NCBI GenBank assembly: GCA_005879535.1
Contig: VBKI01000058.1
Span: 78,000-141,999 of the forward strand
Origin: Deltaproteobacteria bacterium
GTDB lineage: Bacteria > Myxococcota > Myxococcia > Myxococcales > 40CM-4-68-19
Direction of reading: 5' to 3'
DNA: 64,000 bases
This document shows positions 9,218-19,312 of this stretch, in pieces. A program made the translations under genes and the position numbers. The notes beneath the pieces were generated by a model. The model did no database searches. It saw only the letters and a program-made list of their open reading frames with translations, and was not told the DNA's origin. Each line of letters starts with the position of its first letter. The stretch's first letter is position 1.

Positions 9218-9678
9218 TCGCGATGGGCCGGAGCGCGCGGCGGCTGGTCCTCGCTTGTGCAGCGGCGTCGTTCGTGGCTCCGGCGCCGACCCATCCGATC
9301 GCCTTCCTGGAGATCGGAAATTCTACGCGCGATGAGGCGGAGCTCATCGCGCTCCACGAACGGACGCCGTTCTCCGTCACCTCCTGGCATTCGATGTACG
9401 ACCAGCCGGTCATCGAGGAGTTCGTGCTCGACGGCCGCTGCCACATCGTCCTGAAATCGGTGTCCAGTCCCAGCGCAGCAGTGCGCGAGTACCTGGGGAT
9501 CACGTCTCCGGGAGAGCGCCACGCCGTCGAGCGGGCGATGGGGCAGATCGTCTTCCGGGTCGCCATGGGGACGCCGCAGCGGTTGAATGCCGGCGCGCGG
9601 GAACGATCATTCCTGGAGTTCGGCGATCACGGCGACCGCCTGGTCATGCGGGCGATGGGTCTCTGCCCCGACTCATGA
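9214..9678 (+). CDS. DUF1850 protein of the TAXI-TRAP operon
   Basis: A 154-residue protein with an N-terminal signal or anchor segment (LVLACAAASFVAPAP) and the DUF1850 core. Conserved features are FSVTSWHSMYDQPVIEEF and a C-terminal region with a lone cysteine. The start overlaps the binding-protein stop (GTGA at 9214-9217); an ATG at 9223 is an alternative. DUF1850 genes nearly always sit between TAXI receptor and fused permease genes and are thought to be a periplasmic or membrane accessory subunit of these transporters, though no activity has been shown. Its own stop overlaps the ATG of the permease in an ATGA. Confidence 0.85.
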   Translation: MIAMGRSARRLVLACAAASFVAPAPTHPIAFLEIGNSTRDEAELIALHERTPFSVTSWHSMYDQPVIEEFVLDGRCHIVLKSVSSPSAAVREYLGITSPGERHAVERAMGQIVFRVAMGTPQRLNAGARERSFLEFGDHGDRLVMRAMGLCPDS

Positions 9679-11607
9679 CGCCCGCGCAAGGCGGAAGAAT
9701 TCATCGAGCAGGAAGAGGGCGCGGCGCGCCACTTCACGGGCTGGACCGACCGCGCAATCACGACGATCGCCGTCGCGATGTCCTTGTTCCACCTCTATGC
9801 GGCCCAGGCGATCATCCCGGCGCAGATCCTGCGGGCGATCCACGTCGCCTTCGTGCTCTTCCTCTGCTTCCTGTTGTTCCCCGCGGCGAAGCGGTTCCGC
9901 GACCGCGTCCAGTGGGTCGACCTGGCGCTGTCCGTCCTCGGCGTCGCGGTCATCGTCTATCTGTTGATCGATTTCGACGCATTCATCGAACGCGCCGTCA
10001 CTCCGACTGGCTGGGACCTCTTTTTCGGCGTGACACTGATCGCGCTGGTGCTCGAGGCGACGCGCCGGACCTCGGGGTGGATCCTCACCGCCGTCGTCGT
10101 CGCGTTCATCGCTTACGCGTTCGCCGGCCCCTGGCTGCCACGTCCCTGGACGCACCGCGGGTATGACGTGGAGCGGCTGGTTGGCCACATGTACATGACG
10201 CTGGAGGGGATCTTCGGGACCGCCATCGACGTCTCGGCGACCTTCATCATTCTCTTCACCATCTACGGCGCCGTCCTGCAGTTCTCAGGAGCAGGCGAGT
10301 TCTTCATCGACTTTTCGCTGGCGGTGACCGGCGGAAGCCGCTCCGCGGCCGGTCGCACGATCGTGCTGTCGTCGTTCCTGCTCGGTGCGCCATCCGGAAG
10401 CGGGGTCGCCACCACCGTTGCGATCGGATCCGTCGCGTACCCGATGCTCGCGAAGTCGGGCTACGGCAAGAACGCGGCGGGAGGTCTGCTGGCCGCGGGC
10501 GGCCTGGGCGCGATCATCTCCCCTCCGGTGCTCGGCGCGGCGGCCTTTCTGATCGCCGAGTACCTGAAGATCTCGTACATGGAAGTGGTCTGGATGGCCA
10601 CCATCCCGACCTTGCTCTACTACCTGGGTCTCTTCCTGATGGTCGAGCTCGACGCGCGCAAGCTCGGCATCCAGAAGGTCGAGCTGCGGCCGCGAGGGAA
10701 TGCGTGGCGGATGGTCAAGGAGCGCGGGTTCCACTTCACGTCGCTGGTAGCGGTCGTGGTCTTCATGGTGCTCGGCTTCAGCGCAATCACCGCGGTGTTC
10801 TGGGCGACCATCGCCGCCGCCGCGCTCTCGTTCCTGCGCAGGGAAACGGCTCTCAGCTTCATTCCCAAGGCGGGCACTCCGCTGCATCGGACGCGCATGG
10901 TCCAGGCCCTGAGGGCAGGTTCGGTGGGTGTACTCGCAGTGGCGGCGACCTGTGCCGCCGCCGGGATCATCGTCGGCGTGGTCACGCTCACTGGCCTGGG
11001 GCTCAAGTTCAGCTCGATCGTCATCGATCTCGCGGGCGGGAATGTCCTGGCCACGGCCGCCTGCACCGCGCTGGTCGTCTGGGTAGTGGGGCTCGCCGTA
11101 CCGGTCACCGCGAGCTACATCATCTGCGCGGTGATCGCAGCGCCGGCGCTGACGAAGCTCGGCGTGCCAGACTTTGCGGCGCACATGTTCATCTTCTATT
11201 ACGCGGTGCTCTCAGAAGTTTCTCCACCGACCGCGCTCTCACCGTTCGCCGCGGCGGCAATCACCGGTGGCGATCCGTACCGCACTACGCTGCAGTCCTG
11301 GAAGTACACCCTGCCGGCATTCCTGCTGCCGTTCGCCTTCGTCCTGGACCCCGACGAAGTGGGCTTGCTGCTGAAGGGCGGCTTCGGAAACGTGGTCCAC
11401 GCCACTGCCGCCGCCGGCCTCGGCATCGCGGCGCTCGCGTGCGGCGTGCAGGGCTGGATGCTACAGCGCACCGCCTGGCTGGAACGAGGCGTGCTGATTG
11501 CCGGCGGGATCCTGCTCCTCCATCCCGCTACCGCCGTCCAGCTGGTCGGCTTTGTGCTGGTCGCGGGCGTGGCGGCAAGCCAATCCTGGAGACGAAGGCG
11601 AGCCTGA
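9675..11607 (+). CDS. TRAP transporter permease, 4TM/12TM fused type, frameshifted near its start
   Basis: A polytopic membrane protein of about 640 residues, combining the small (DctQ) and large (DctM) TRAP subunits in one chain, as is usual for TAXI systems. It carries GAPSGSGVATTVAIGS and AAGGLGAIISPPVLG, typical DctM helices. Translation from ATG 9675 (an ATGA overlap with DUF1850) gives MTPAQ and then goes out of frame. Removing one A from the AA at 9688-9689 gives MTPAQAEEFIEQEEGAARHF, which runs straight into the conserved chain. Without that repair the first usable start is ATG 9778, which loses about 33 residues. So this is either a one-base sequence error or a real +1 frameshift. 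The rest is intact to the stop. Confidence 0.88.
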
Positions 11608-11660
11608 GCTCGATCAGCGGAACAGCGTCGCTCGCAGCGAGGCGCTGGTCTCCTGGCGGC

Positions 11661-13786
11661 CTATGCTTTCGGAACCGACGCCGCCGCCTGGTGCTTGCCG
11701 TCGCCGCCGCCTTGCTCCGCGAGCGCTTCCTTCCGCGAGAGGCGGATCTTCCCGGACCGATCGACGGAGACGACCTTGACCAGCACCTCGTCGCCTTCCT
11801 TGAGCACGTCCTCCACCTTCTTCACCCGCGTGTTCGCGAGATCGGAGATGTGCACGAGGCCGTCGGTCCCGGGGAAGATCTCCACGAACGCGCCGAACTC
11901 CATGATTCGCCGCACGGTGCCGAGGTAGGTCTTTCCCACCTCCGCCTCCTGGGTGAGCGCGCGGATCATCTTGATCGCCTGCTCCACGCCCTCGCTGTTG
12001 GGCGAGGCGATGGCTACCGAGCCGTCGTCCTGGATGTCGATGGTGGCTCCGGTGCGCGCGATGATGTCCTTGATCACCTTGCCTCCCGGCCCGATCACGT
12101 CCTTGATGCGACTGACCGGGATGCGGATGGTGGTGATCTTCGGCGCGTACTTGGAGATGTCCGCGCGCGGCTTCTCGATGGCCTTGGCCATCTCGGCGAG
12201 GATGTGCAGGCGGCCCTCGCGCGCCTGGTTGAGCGCGCTGGTGAGGATCTGCTTGTCCACGCCGGTGATCTTGATGTCCATCTGGATGGAGGTGATGCCC
12301 TTCGCGGTGCCGCACACCTTGAAGTCCATGTCGCCCAGATGGTCCTCGTCGCCGAGAATGTCGGAGAGGATGGCGATCCGGTCCTGCTCCTTGATCAACC
12401 CCATCGCGATGCCGGCCACCGGCGCGGAGATGGGCACGCCCGCGTCCATCAGGGAGAGGGTGCCGCCGCAGACCGTCGCCATCGAGGACGATCCGTTCGA
12501 CTCCAGGATGTCGCTGACCACCCGGATGGTGTAGGGGAACTTGTCGTCCGCCGGCAGCACCCCGCGCAGCGCGCGCTCCGCCAGCACCCCGTGGCCGATC
12601 TCGCGCCGTTCACCTCGCCCACCGAGTAGGGCGGGAAGTTGTAGTGCAGCATGAACTTGCGGAAGGACTGGCCCTTGAGACTCTCCATCCGCTGCTCGTC
12701 CTCGGAGGTGCCCAGGGTGGTGGTGACCAGGCCCTGCGTCTCGCCCCGGGTGAAGAGCGCCGAGCCGTGCGCGCGGGGAAGGATGCCCACCTCGCAGGAG
12801 ATCTTCCGGACCGTCCTGGTATCGCGCCCGCCGATGCGCTGGCCCTCGTGCGCGATCATCCGCCGCATGTGGTCGTACTTGAGGTCCTCGAGCGCGGTCT
12901 TGACGTCCTTCTCCTTGCCGAAGAACGGCTGACCCTCGGCGCAGAGCTCGGCGACCAGGTCCTTCTTGATCTGCGCCAGCTGCCCGTAACGGTCGTGCTT
13001 GTCGTGCTGCGTGTACGCGCCGCGCACCTTTTCCAGCGCCCAGTCGCGCACCCGGGCGGCGACTCCATCGGCCAGCGGGACCTTGTCGAATCCGCGCTTC
13101 TCCGCCTTCACCGAGCCGGCGATCTGTTCCTGCGCCTTGAGCAGCGGCTCGATCGCGCGCTGGCCGAAGAGCAGCGCCTCGATCATGTCGCTCTCGCCCA
13201 CTTCCTTGCCACCGCCCTCCACCATGAAGATCGACTCGCGGTTGGCGGCCATGATCACGTCGATGTCCGACTGGTTGCGCTCTTCCTCGCTGGGATTGGC
13301 CACGAACTGGCCGTTCACGCGACCCACCCGCACGCCGGCGAACTGGAACGGGAAGGGAATGTCGCTCACCGCCATCGCGAACGAGGCGCCGGTGAGCGCA
13401 AGCACGTCGGTGTCGTAGGCAGGGTCGGCGGAGAAGACGGTGGCGATCACCTGCGTGTCGTTCTGGTACCCCTCGGGAAAGAGGGGGCGCAGCGAGCGAT
13501 CGATGAGCCGCGAGATCAGCGTCTCCCGCTCGGTCAGCCGGCCCTCGCGCCGGAAGAAGCTCCCGGGGATGCGTCCGGCGGCGGAGAGCCGCTCCTGGTA
13601 GTCGACCGTCAGGGGAAAGAAGTCGAAGCCCGGCTTGGGCTCCTTCGCGGAAACCGCGGTCACCAGCACCATGCTGTCGCCGCTGCGAACCACCACCGAG
13701 CCATCGGCCTGCTTCGCCACCCTGCCGGTCTCCAGGTTGATGCTCTGGTTCCCAACCTTCGCGGAGACCGAAATCGCTTCTGCCAT
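11661..13786 (-). CDS. pnp: Polynucleotide phosphorylase, frame broken in the second core domain
   Basis: PNPase degrades RNA 3'-5' phosphorolytically and belongs to the degradosome. The start at 13786 ([12 protein letters not shown]) has AAGGA eight bases upstream. The first RNase PH domain is complete ([10 protein letters not shown]), as is the linker. In the second domain the frame runs to FPPYSVGEV and then breaks at about 12609. The other frame resumes with [14 protein letters not shown] and continues through the KH domain ([17 protein letters not shown]) and S1 domain ([19 protein letters not shown]) to the stop at 11661. The missing piece is about seven codons (the usual GEV..GPGRREIGHG link), of length 1 modulo 3. 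Without it the protein would be about 714 residues, which is normal. It lies just downstream of rpsO, the classical arrangement. Confidence 0.92.
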
Positions 13787-13877
13787 GTGCAACGTCCTTT
13801 CGCGCGGGCCCCGCCCGCGCTGCGCTCTACGTCGTTTGTCCGGGGTTGGATCCGGGGAACCGTGGGATCCTGATCGC

Positions 13878-13901
13878 AGCAGCGAAACTGCGTTCGCTGC
13901 T
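13878..13901 (-). promoter_or_regulatory. Stem-loop in the rpsO-pnp intergenic region
   Basis: AGCAGCGAA (13878-13886) and TTCGCTGCT (13893-13901) form a perfect 9-bp stem with a 6-base loop, about 90 bases upstream of the pnp start and 90 downstream of the rpsO stop. In enterobacteria the equivalent region holds the rpsO terminator and an RNase III-cleaved hairpin used in pnp autoregulation. No T tract follows on the minus strand, so an mRNA-processing or stability element is more likely than a terminator. The pairing is seen; the role is inference. Confidence 0.45.
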
Positions 13902-13989
13902 CCGATGAGGGTCCGGCGGGGCTCCCGGGTACAACCCTTTTGTCTTAAAACAGCCGAGAAGCATCTTTCGATGCCCCTCGCACATTCTC

Positions 13990-14271
13990 CTACTTGCGGA
14001 TTCCGAGACCGTCGATGAGCTTGCGGTACCGGCTCGTGTCCTTGGATTTGAGGTAGTCGAGCAGCCGCCGGCGCTGGCCGACCAGCTTGAGCAGGCCACG
14101 GCGGGAGTGATGGTCCTTCTTGTGCGTCTTGAAGTGCTCGGTGAGGTAGTGGATGCGCTCGGTGAGCAGCGCGACCTGGACCTCCGGCGAGCCGGTATCT
14201 CGTTCGTGCGTCCGGAACTTCTCCACCACCGTTGGCTTGCGGGTCTCGTAGTGCAACGGGCCTTGGGACAT
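13990..14271 (-). CDS. rpsO: 30S ribosomal protein S15
   Basis: A 93-residue ribosomal protein that binds the 16S rRNA central domain early in small-subunit assembly. The family signature is complete: [33 protein letters not shown] and [12 protein letters not shown]. Length is slightly above the usual 89 because of a few extra N-terminal residues ([13 protein letters not shown]). An AAAAGGA Shine-Dalgarno lies about eight bases before the ATG at 14271. The pnp gene follows in the same direction after about 200 bases, the classical rpsO-pnp pairing. A GC-rich hairpin upstream may serve S15 autoregulation. Confidence 0.97.
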   Translation of the reverse strand: MSQGPLHYETRKPTVVEKFRTHERDTGSPEVQVALLTERIHYLTEHFKTHKKDHHSRRGLLKLVGQRRRLLDYLKSKDTSRYRKLIDGLGIRK

Positions 14272-14296
14272 CCTTGAATTCCTTTTGTTTCCCCCA

Positions 14297-14320
14297 CCTT
14301 CCGCCGGCCGGGCGGGAAGG
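14297..14320 (-). promoter_or_regulatory. GC-rich hairpin upstream of rpsO
   Basis: CCTTCC (14297-14302) pairs with GGAAGG (14315-14320), and the stem continues inward through GCC/GGC with a bulged G. It lies 25 bases upstream of the rpsO start and about 50 bases after the stop of the molybdoenzyme gene, all on the minus strand. It could be a terminator for the upstream gene or an S15-binding leader structure. No T tract supports the first; the second is by analogy only. Confidence 0.35.
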
Positions 14321-14370
14321 CGAGCAGGCGTTCCAATTTCCAGGCGAAATTGCCCGGAGGGCGCGGGAAC

Positions 14371-16689
14371 CTACAGGCTTGGACCCTGCGGGTCAAGGGA
14401 AACACCCTGCAAGGTAATGACCACGGACTTCGAGGCCGGCGTGTTGCTGGTGTGCGCGACGTGGCGGGCTGGAACCAGCGCATTCGCCTCAGGAAAGTAC
14501 GTGCAGGCGCACCCGCGCGGGATGTCGTAGGCGAGCGCGACGAACCGCCGCGCCACCCGCGTCTCGCCCTCGAAGCGGCTCTCGATGTCGACGGTCTGGC
14601 CGTCCTTCAGCCCCAGCGCGCGGAGGTCCTCCGCGTTCACCAATACCACCCGGCGATCGCCCTTCACGCCGCGGTAGCGGTCCTCGAGGCCGTAGATGGT
14701 GGTGTTGTACTGGTCGTGGCTGCGGACGGTCATCATCAAGAGCTCGCCGTCGCGGAGCGTATGGCGAGGCAAGGGATGGACGGTGAACCTCGCCTTGCCC
14801 GTGGGCGTGGTGAAGGTTCCCTCGCGTGGGCCGTTCGGAAGGTAGAACCCTCCGGGCCGGCGGACGCGGGCGTTGTAGCCCTCGCTGCCGGGGACGACCC
14901 GCGCGATCAGGTCGCGGACGCGGTCGTAGTCCTCGGCCAGCCACCCCCAGCGCACCCTGGTGCGCCCGCGCAAGGTCGCCTCGGCGAGGCGCGCAACGAT
15001 CTCCGGTTCGCCGAGGAGGTGTTTGCTGGCCGGTTTCATCCGGCCGCGCGACATCTGGACGACGCCCATCGAGTTCTCGGTGGTGACGAATCGGCCGCGG
15101 TCGTCCTCGGTGCGACCGAGGCAGGGAAGGATCAGCGCCGTCGTTCCCGCGACGAGGTGCGCGCGGTTCAGCTTCGTCGAGACATGTGCCGTCAGCCGGG
15201 CCCCGCGCAGGGCAGTCGCCGTATACTCAGTATCCGGCGCCGCAGAGAGGAAGTTGCCGCCAAGGGCGAAGAACGCCTTTGCCCGCCCGTCCCGCAGCGC
15301 ATGGATCGACTCGACCGTATCGAAGCCGTGCTTGCGCGGCGCGACGATTCCGGTCGCCTTCTCCAGCGCCTCGAGGAAGGCGGGGCGCGGCTTCTCCCAG
15401 ATGCCCATCGTCCGGTCGCCCTGCACGTTGCTGTGTCCGCGGACCGGACACACTCCCGTGCCGGGCTTGCCGATGCTGCCGCGGAGCAGCAAGAGGTTGA
15501 CGATCTCCCGGACGTTGTCGACGGCGTTCGCGTGCTGCGTCAGCCCCATCGCCCAGCAGAAGATGATCCGCTCGCTGTGTGCGAAGAGGCGCGCGGCGGC
15601 GCGGATGTCTCGCTCGGAGATGCCGCAGGCGGCGGAGATCTCCGCCCACTGCACGCGCTCCAGATGATCGGTGAAGGCCAAGACGTTCTCGGTCCGCTCG
15701 CGCACGAAGATCTCGTCCACGGCTGCGGCTTCGACCAGCGACTTGGCGATTCCTTGCAACAGGGCGACGTCGCCGTTGATCTTCACCTGAAGGAAGACGT
15801 CGGTGAGCGGAGTCGCCCGCCGCAGCGGGTGCTGGGGATGCTTGAACGAGAGCAACCCCGCCTCGCGCAGGGGATTGATGGCGACGATCTTCGCCCCCGC
15901 CATCTTGGCTTGCTCGAGGGCGGAGAGCATCCGTGGGTGGTTGGTTCCCGGGTTCTGACCGGCGACGACGATCAGCTGCGCCTTGGCGAAGTCGTCGAGG
16001 CGTACGGTCCCCTTGCCGATCCCGATGGTCTCACCAAGTCCGCTCCCGCTCGACTCGTGGCAGAGATTCGAGCAGTCGGGCAGGTTGTTCGTGCCGAGCT
16101 CGCGGACGAAGAGCTGGTAGAGGAACGCCGCCTCGTTGCTCGTGCGCCCGCTCGTGTAGAAGACCGCCTCGTCCGGGCTGCCGAGCGCGTTGAGCTCCGT
16201 GGCGACGAGGGTGAACGCGTCGTCCCAGGCGATCGGCTCATAGTGCGTCGCTCCCGGACGCAGCACCATCGGATGCGTGAGCCGCCCTTGCTTGCCGAGC
16301 CAGTGATCGCTCTGTCGGGAAAGCTCCGCCACGCTGTGGCGCGCAAAGAGCTCCGGCGTCGCGCGCGCCGTCGTACCCTCCTCGGCGATCGCCTTGACGC
16401 CGTTCTCGCAGAACTCGAAGGTGCTGCGGCGGTCGTCCGGGTCCGGCCAGGCGCAGCCAGGACAGTCGTAGCCCTCGAACTGGTTGAGCTGCCGCAGGAG
16501 CTTCGCGCCGCGCAGCGCCCCGGGCTCCCCGGCGGCGTGGCGGATGGAAGCGATCACCGCGGGCAGCCCTCCTGCCCGTTCTTTCGGCGCCTCACGCTGG
16601 AGGGGAACGGCCGTTTCTGGCGGCTGCGCGCGCGCATCCCGCGCGTCGGCCGGCGCCGGCGGCGGAGGTGTCTTCAGGCTTTCCGCCAC
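14371..16689 (-). CDS. FdhF/YdeP-type molybdopterin oxidoreductase
   Basis: A 772-residue cytoplasmic molybdoenzyme of the YdeP-like formate dehydrogenase alpha family. The GTG at 16689 starts a proline-rich 45-residue leader. The family hallmark CPGCAWPDP is at about residue 75, followed by typical bis-MGD-binding blocks ([56 protein letters not shown] near the end). There is no N-terminal [4Fe-4S] CX2CX3C ferredoxin-like motif and no selenocysteine. In E. coli YdeP is linked to acid resistance; the substrate of this branch is not established, so formate oxidation should not be assumed. It lies 17 bases downstream of a sensor kinase gene on the same strand, so the two are probably co-transcribed. 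Confidence 0.9.
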   Translation of the reverse strand: MAESLKTPPPPAPADARDARAQPPETAVPLQREAPKERAGGLPAVIASIRHAAGEPGALRGAKLLRQLNQFEGYDCPGCAWPDPDDRRSTFEFCENGVKAIAEEGTTARATPELFARHSVAELSRQSDHWLGKQGRLTHPMVLRPGATHYEPIAWDDAFTLVATELNALGSPDEAVFYTSGRTSNEAAFLYQLFVRELGTNNLPDCSNLCHESSGSGLGETIGIGKGTVRLDDFAKAQLIVVAGQNPGTNHPRMLSALEQAKMAGAKIVAINPLREAGLLSFKHPQHPLRRATPLTDVFLQVKINGDVALLQGIAKSLVEAAAVDEIFVRERTENVLAFTDHLERVQWAEISAACGISERDIRAAARLFAHSERIIFCWAMGLTQHANAVDNVREIVNLLLLRGSIGKPGTGVCPVRGHSNVQGDRTMGIWEKPRPAFLEALEKATGIVAPRKHGFDTVESIHALRDGRAKAFFALGGNFLSAAPDTEYTATALRGARLTAHVSTKLNRAHLVAGTTALILPCLGRTEDDRGRFVTTENSMGVVQMSRGRMKPASKHLLGEPEIVARLAEATLRGRTRVRWGWLAEDYDRVRDLIARVVPGSEGYNARVRRPGGFYLPNGPREGTFTTPTGKARFTVHPLPRHTLRDGELLMMTVRSHDQYNTTIYGLEDRYRGVKGDRRVVLVNAEDLRALGLKDGQTVDIESRFEGETRVARRFVALAYDIPRGCACTYFPEANALVPARHVAHTSNTPASKSVVITLQGVSLDPQGPSL

Positions 16690-16706
16690 TGCGCGAGCGT
16701 ACCACG

Positions 16707-18074
16707 TCAGGCGCTGAGCAGAGCTCCGGTCTCGTGGGACACCGGTTCCGACGGCGCCGCCTCGTCGAGCTCGAACCAGAAGAGGGCCCCGCCGCGGGGG
16801 CCGGCGCGCACACCGAGGGATCCGCCGTGCGATTCGACGAGCCGTTTCACGGTCGCCAGACCGAGACCGATCCCGGGAGCACCCGTGTGCGGCCCGCGAA
16901 TGTAGGGCTCGAAGATCGTCATTCCGAGCGACGCCGGGATCCCCGGGCCGGTGTCCTCGACCTCGAACAAGACCCGGCCGCGCCGCTGGCGGACGCGAAG
17001 AGCGACCTCGCGCAACTCCGCGTCGCCCAGGTACTTGAGGCCGTTGCGCAGCAGGTTGCCGAGCACGCTGAGGAGGACGCCGGAGCTGCACGCGACGGCG
17101 CACTCGGGAACGTCCTCGAACCGGAGCACGGCGTCGCGTTGCACGGCGAACGGGGAAAGCTCGTCGAAGAGACCGGCGGTCACCGGGCGCACGTCTGCCT
17201 TGGCCGCGGCCTCGGGCCGGGCCCCGGCTCGCGCAAACTCGAGCAGTCCGTCGACGATGCGCCGCACACGCGAGAGGCTGGATTGCGCGCGCTCCAGGGC
17301 TTCGGCCGAGTGGGCCGGACTCTTCTCGACGATGCCCATCGCCATGCTCACCGCCGAGAGGGGGCTGAGGATGTCGTGGGCGACGCGGCCGGCAAACTGC
17401 TCCAGCTCCGCGGCCTTGCGTTCGGTCAGGTTCTGGTGCGCCTGCTGCATCCGATGGATCTGGCGCAGCGCGCGGATGGTGACGAACGCCGCGAACGCGG
17501 CGATCGCGGCGCAGAACGCATCGAGCTGCCAGGCCGTCCGGTTGCCGCGTCGCCGCGCGGCCTCGATTCGCTGCGCCGCCTTCTCCGCGGCTTCCACGTC
17601 GTACTGGACGAGATCGTTCGCCGCCGCGCCCGCAGCGTCCGCCAGACGAAAGACCTCGTTGCGCGCCGTCTCCTGCGCCACGTCGCGGTGTCCGCCCCGG
17701 GCCTGCTCCAGCGCTCTCTCGGCCGCTTCGTCGAACGCGCGCACCGCGCTGTGCAGCTTGCCGAGGAGGAGCGCCTCGGGCGCGTCGGTCGGCAGCGCCA
17801 CGGCACGCTCCAACAATGCATCGAGGCGGCGGCGCGAGTCGACGATGTCGCTGGCCGGGAAGCCGTTCACGGTGCGAAAGACGCGCGCCTGCATCTCGCG
17901 CACCTCCGCGCGCAGATCGCTGATCACCTGGATGCCAGGCGCGGCGTCGCGCGAGATCATGACAGCGTCGGCGTCGATCTCCCGCGCCTGGTGCTGGACC
18001 AGGACCGTCGATCCGATGAAGGCCGTCACCACCCCGAGGAAGGCCACCGCCAGAACGCGCGTCGAAGTTCCCAT
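16707..18074 (-). CDS. Membrane sensor histidine kinase
   Basis: A 455-residue protein. A first membrane helix spans residues 7-26 (VLAVAFLGVVTAFIGSTVLV). An extracytoplasmic, mostly helical sensor region follows to about residue 185, then a second helix (FCAAIAAFAAFVTI). The phosphoacceptor motif is RVAHDILSPL. The ATPase domain carries LLRNGLKYLG (N box), DTGPGIP (G1) and GIGLGLATVKRL (G2). The four-helix periplasmic part resembles the ligand-binding bundles of chemoreceptors (CHASE3/4HB-like). No response regulator is adjacent, so it is an orphan kinase; its immediate downstream partner is the molybdoenzyme gene. The start ATG at 18074 was chosen because it precedes the first helix. Confidence 0.9.
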   Translation of the reverse strand: MGTSTRVLAVAFLGVVTAFIGSTVLVQHQAREIDADAVMISRDAAPGIQVISDLRAEVREMQARVFRTVNGFPASDIVDSRRRLDALLERAVALPTDAPEALLLGKLHSAVRAFDEAAERALEQARGGHRDVAQETARNEVFRLADAAGAAANDLVQYDVEAAEKAAQRIEAARRRGNRTAWQLDAFCAAIAAFAAFVTIRALRQIHRMQQAHQNLTERKAAELEQFAGRVAHDILSPLSAVSMAMGIVEKSPAHSAEALERAQSSLSRVRRIVDGLLEFARAGARPEAAAKADVRPVTAGLFDELSPFAVQRDAVLRFEDVPECAVACSSGVLLSVLGNLLRNGLKYLGDAELREVALRVRQRRGRVLFEVEDTGPGIPASLGMTIFEPYIRGPHTGAPGIGLGLATVKRLVESHGGSLGVRAGPRGGALFWFELDEAAPSEPVSHETGALLSA

Positions 18075-18167
18075 GGTCGTAGTACAACACCGACCCCCAC
18101 CGACTTCATCCCACCCGCACACAAAGCGAAACTTGGCGGACATGCGACCGCCGTCCCGGCCACCCTG

Positions 18168-18986
18168 ATGATCGTCGACGCGCACGTCCACTTGCATCCA
18201 CACCGCCTCGCGGAGGCGATCCGGCGCTGGTTCGACACGCACGCCTGGGGGATCGTCTACCGCGAAGACGTGGACGAATCCGTCCAGGTCCTGTGCGACG
18301 GCGGAGTCGATCGGATGGTGGCCCTGCCTTACGTGCACAAGCCTGGGCTCGCCCGCGCGCTGAACGAGTTCACGCTGGAAGTGGCGCGCCGGCACCACCC
18401 TCGAGTGCTGCCCTGTTGCACCGTCTTTCCCGGCGAGGAGGGCGAAGAGCAATTGCTCGACGAGGCGCTGTCCGGCGCCTTCCGCGGCGCGAAGATCCAC
18501 TCGCATGTCATGAAGGTGGCGCCCGACGACCCGCGCCTCGACCCGGTGTGGCGCGCTTCGGCGCGGTTTCGCAAGCCGGTGGTCATCCATTGCGGTCCCG
18601 AGCCCGCACTGGCTGGCTATGGTGTCGATCCCCGGGCGGTTTCCGGCGCGGACCGGCTGCGCCGCGCTCTGGAGCGGCATCCGGATGCCGTCGTCATCGT
18701 CCCGCACCTCGGCTTCGATCACACGGCGCAGTTCGAGGAGATGCTCGCCGATTTCCCGAACCTGTATCTCGATACGACGATGGTCGTCGGCGGATACTTC
18801 GAGCGGCAGCCGGACCTCGCCATCCTCCGCCGCCACCCCGACCGCATCCTCTACGGGACCGATTTTCCGAACATCCCCTATTCATGGGACCGCGAGCTGC
18901 GGGCGATCCGCGCGCTGCGCCTTCCCGCGGGAGACGAGGAGAAGATCCTCGCCGGCAATGCGCTGCGGCTGTTCGGATCTCAGTAG
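18168..18986 (+). CDS. Amidohydrolase family 2 (TIM-barrel) protein
   Basis: A 272-residue cytoplasmic protein of the ACMSD/uronate-isomerase-like amidohydrolase 2 family. The metal-binding DAHVHLHP is at residues 4-11. The barrel histidines are in VIHCGPE and VPHLGFDH, and the late catalytic aspartate is in YGTDFPNIPY. Length is in the normal range. ATG 18168 starts immediately before the metal motif, as is usual. The start faces the kinase start 93 bases away, giving a divergent promoter region. The stop overlaps the rhodanese stop on the other strand by seven bases. Members hydrolyse or decarboxylate small aromatic or lactone substrates; the substrate here cannot be deduced. Confidence 0.88.
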   Translation: MIVDAHVHLHPHRLAEAIRRWFDTHAWGIVYREDVDESVQVLCDGGVDRMVALPYVHKPGLARALNEFTLEVARRHHPRVLPCCTVFPGEEGEEQLLDEALSGAFRGAKIHSHVMKVAPDDPRLDPVWRASARFRKPVVIHCGPEPALAGYGVDPRAVSGADRLRRALERHPDAVVIVPHLGFDHTAQFEEMLADFPNLYLDTTMVVGGYFERQPDLAILRRHPDRILYGTDFPNIPYSWDRELRAIRALRLPAGDEEKILAGNALRLFGSQ

Positions 18987-19312
18987 CGCGGCACAGACGG
19001 ATCGATCAGCCGCGACCACAGGTCGATTCCGCCGGCCAGCGAGACGGCGCTCTCGTACCCTGCCTGCCGCAGGATGGCCGCGGCGCTCAGCGAACGGACT
19101 CCATGGTGGCAGTAGCAGACGATCGGCGCGTCGGCTTGCAGCTCCTCGAGCCGCGACGGCAGCTCGTGGAGGGGGATCACCGCATGGTCAGACAGCCGCG
19201 CGAGCTGATGCTCCCAGTCGTGGCGAACGTCGAGGAGAAAAAGAGGGTCGCCCCGGCGGATCCTGTCCGCCAGCTCCTGGGGGGTGATCTCCATCGCGTC
19301 AGGCGAGGTCAT
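18980..19312 (-). CDS. Rhodanese-domain sulfurtransferase
   Basis: A single-domain rhodanese of 110 residues, like GlpE or the C-terminal domain of MoeB fusions. It begins with ITPQELADRI and LLDVRHDWE (the CH2A motif). The active-site loop is CHHGVRS inside IVCYCHHGVRS, where the second cysteine is the persulfide carrier. It ends LAGGIDLWSRLIDPSVPRY, as in MoeZ-type rhodaneses. It is the last gene of a three-gene minus-strand set: its start overlaps the DUF488 gene by 14 bases. Likely a cytoplasmic sulfur carrier; the acceptor is unknown. Confidence 0.9.
   Translation of the reverse strand: MTSPDAMEITPQELADRIRRGDPLFLLDVRHDWEHQLARLSDHAVIPLHELPSRLEELQADAPIVCYCHHGVRSLSAAAILRQAGYESAVSLAGGIDLWSRLIDPSVPRY

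Noticed and set aside
10704-12629. A 641-residue plus-strand open frame
   Set aside because: It is out of frame with the TRAP permease and then antisense to pnp; no domain or sensible composition.
14350-16905. An 851-residue plus-strand open frame
   Set aside because: Antisense shadow of the molybdoenzyme gene, with arginine- and valine-rich composition throughout.
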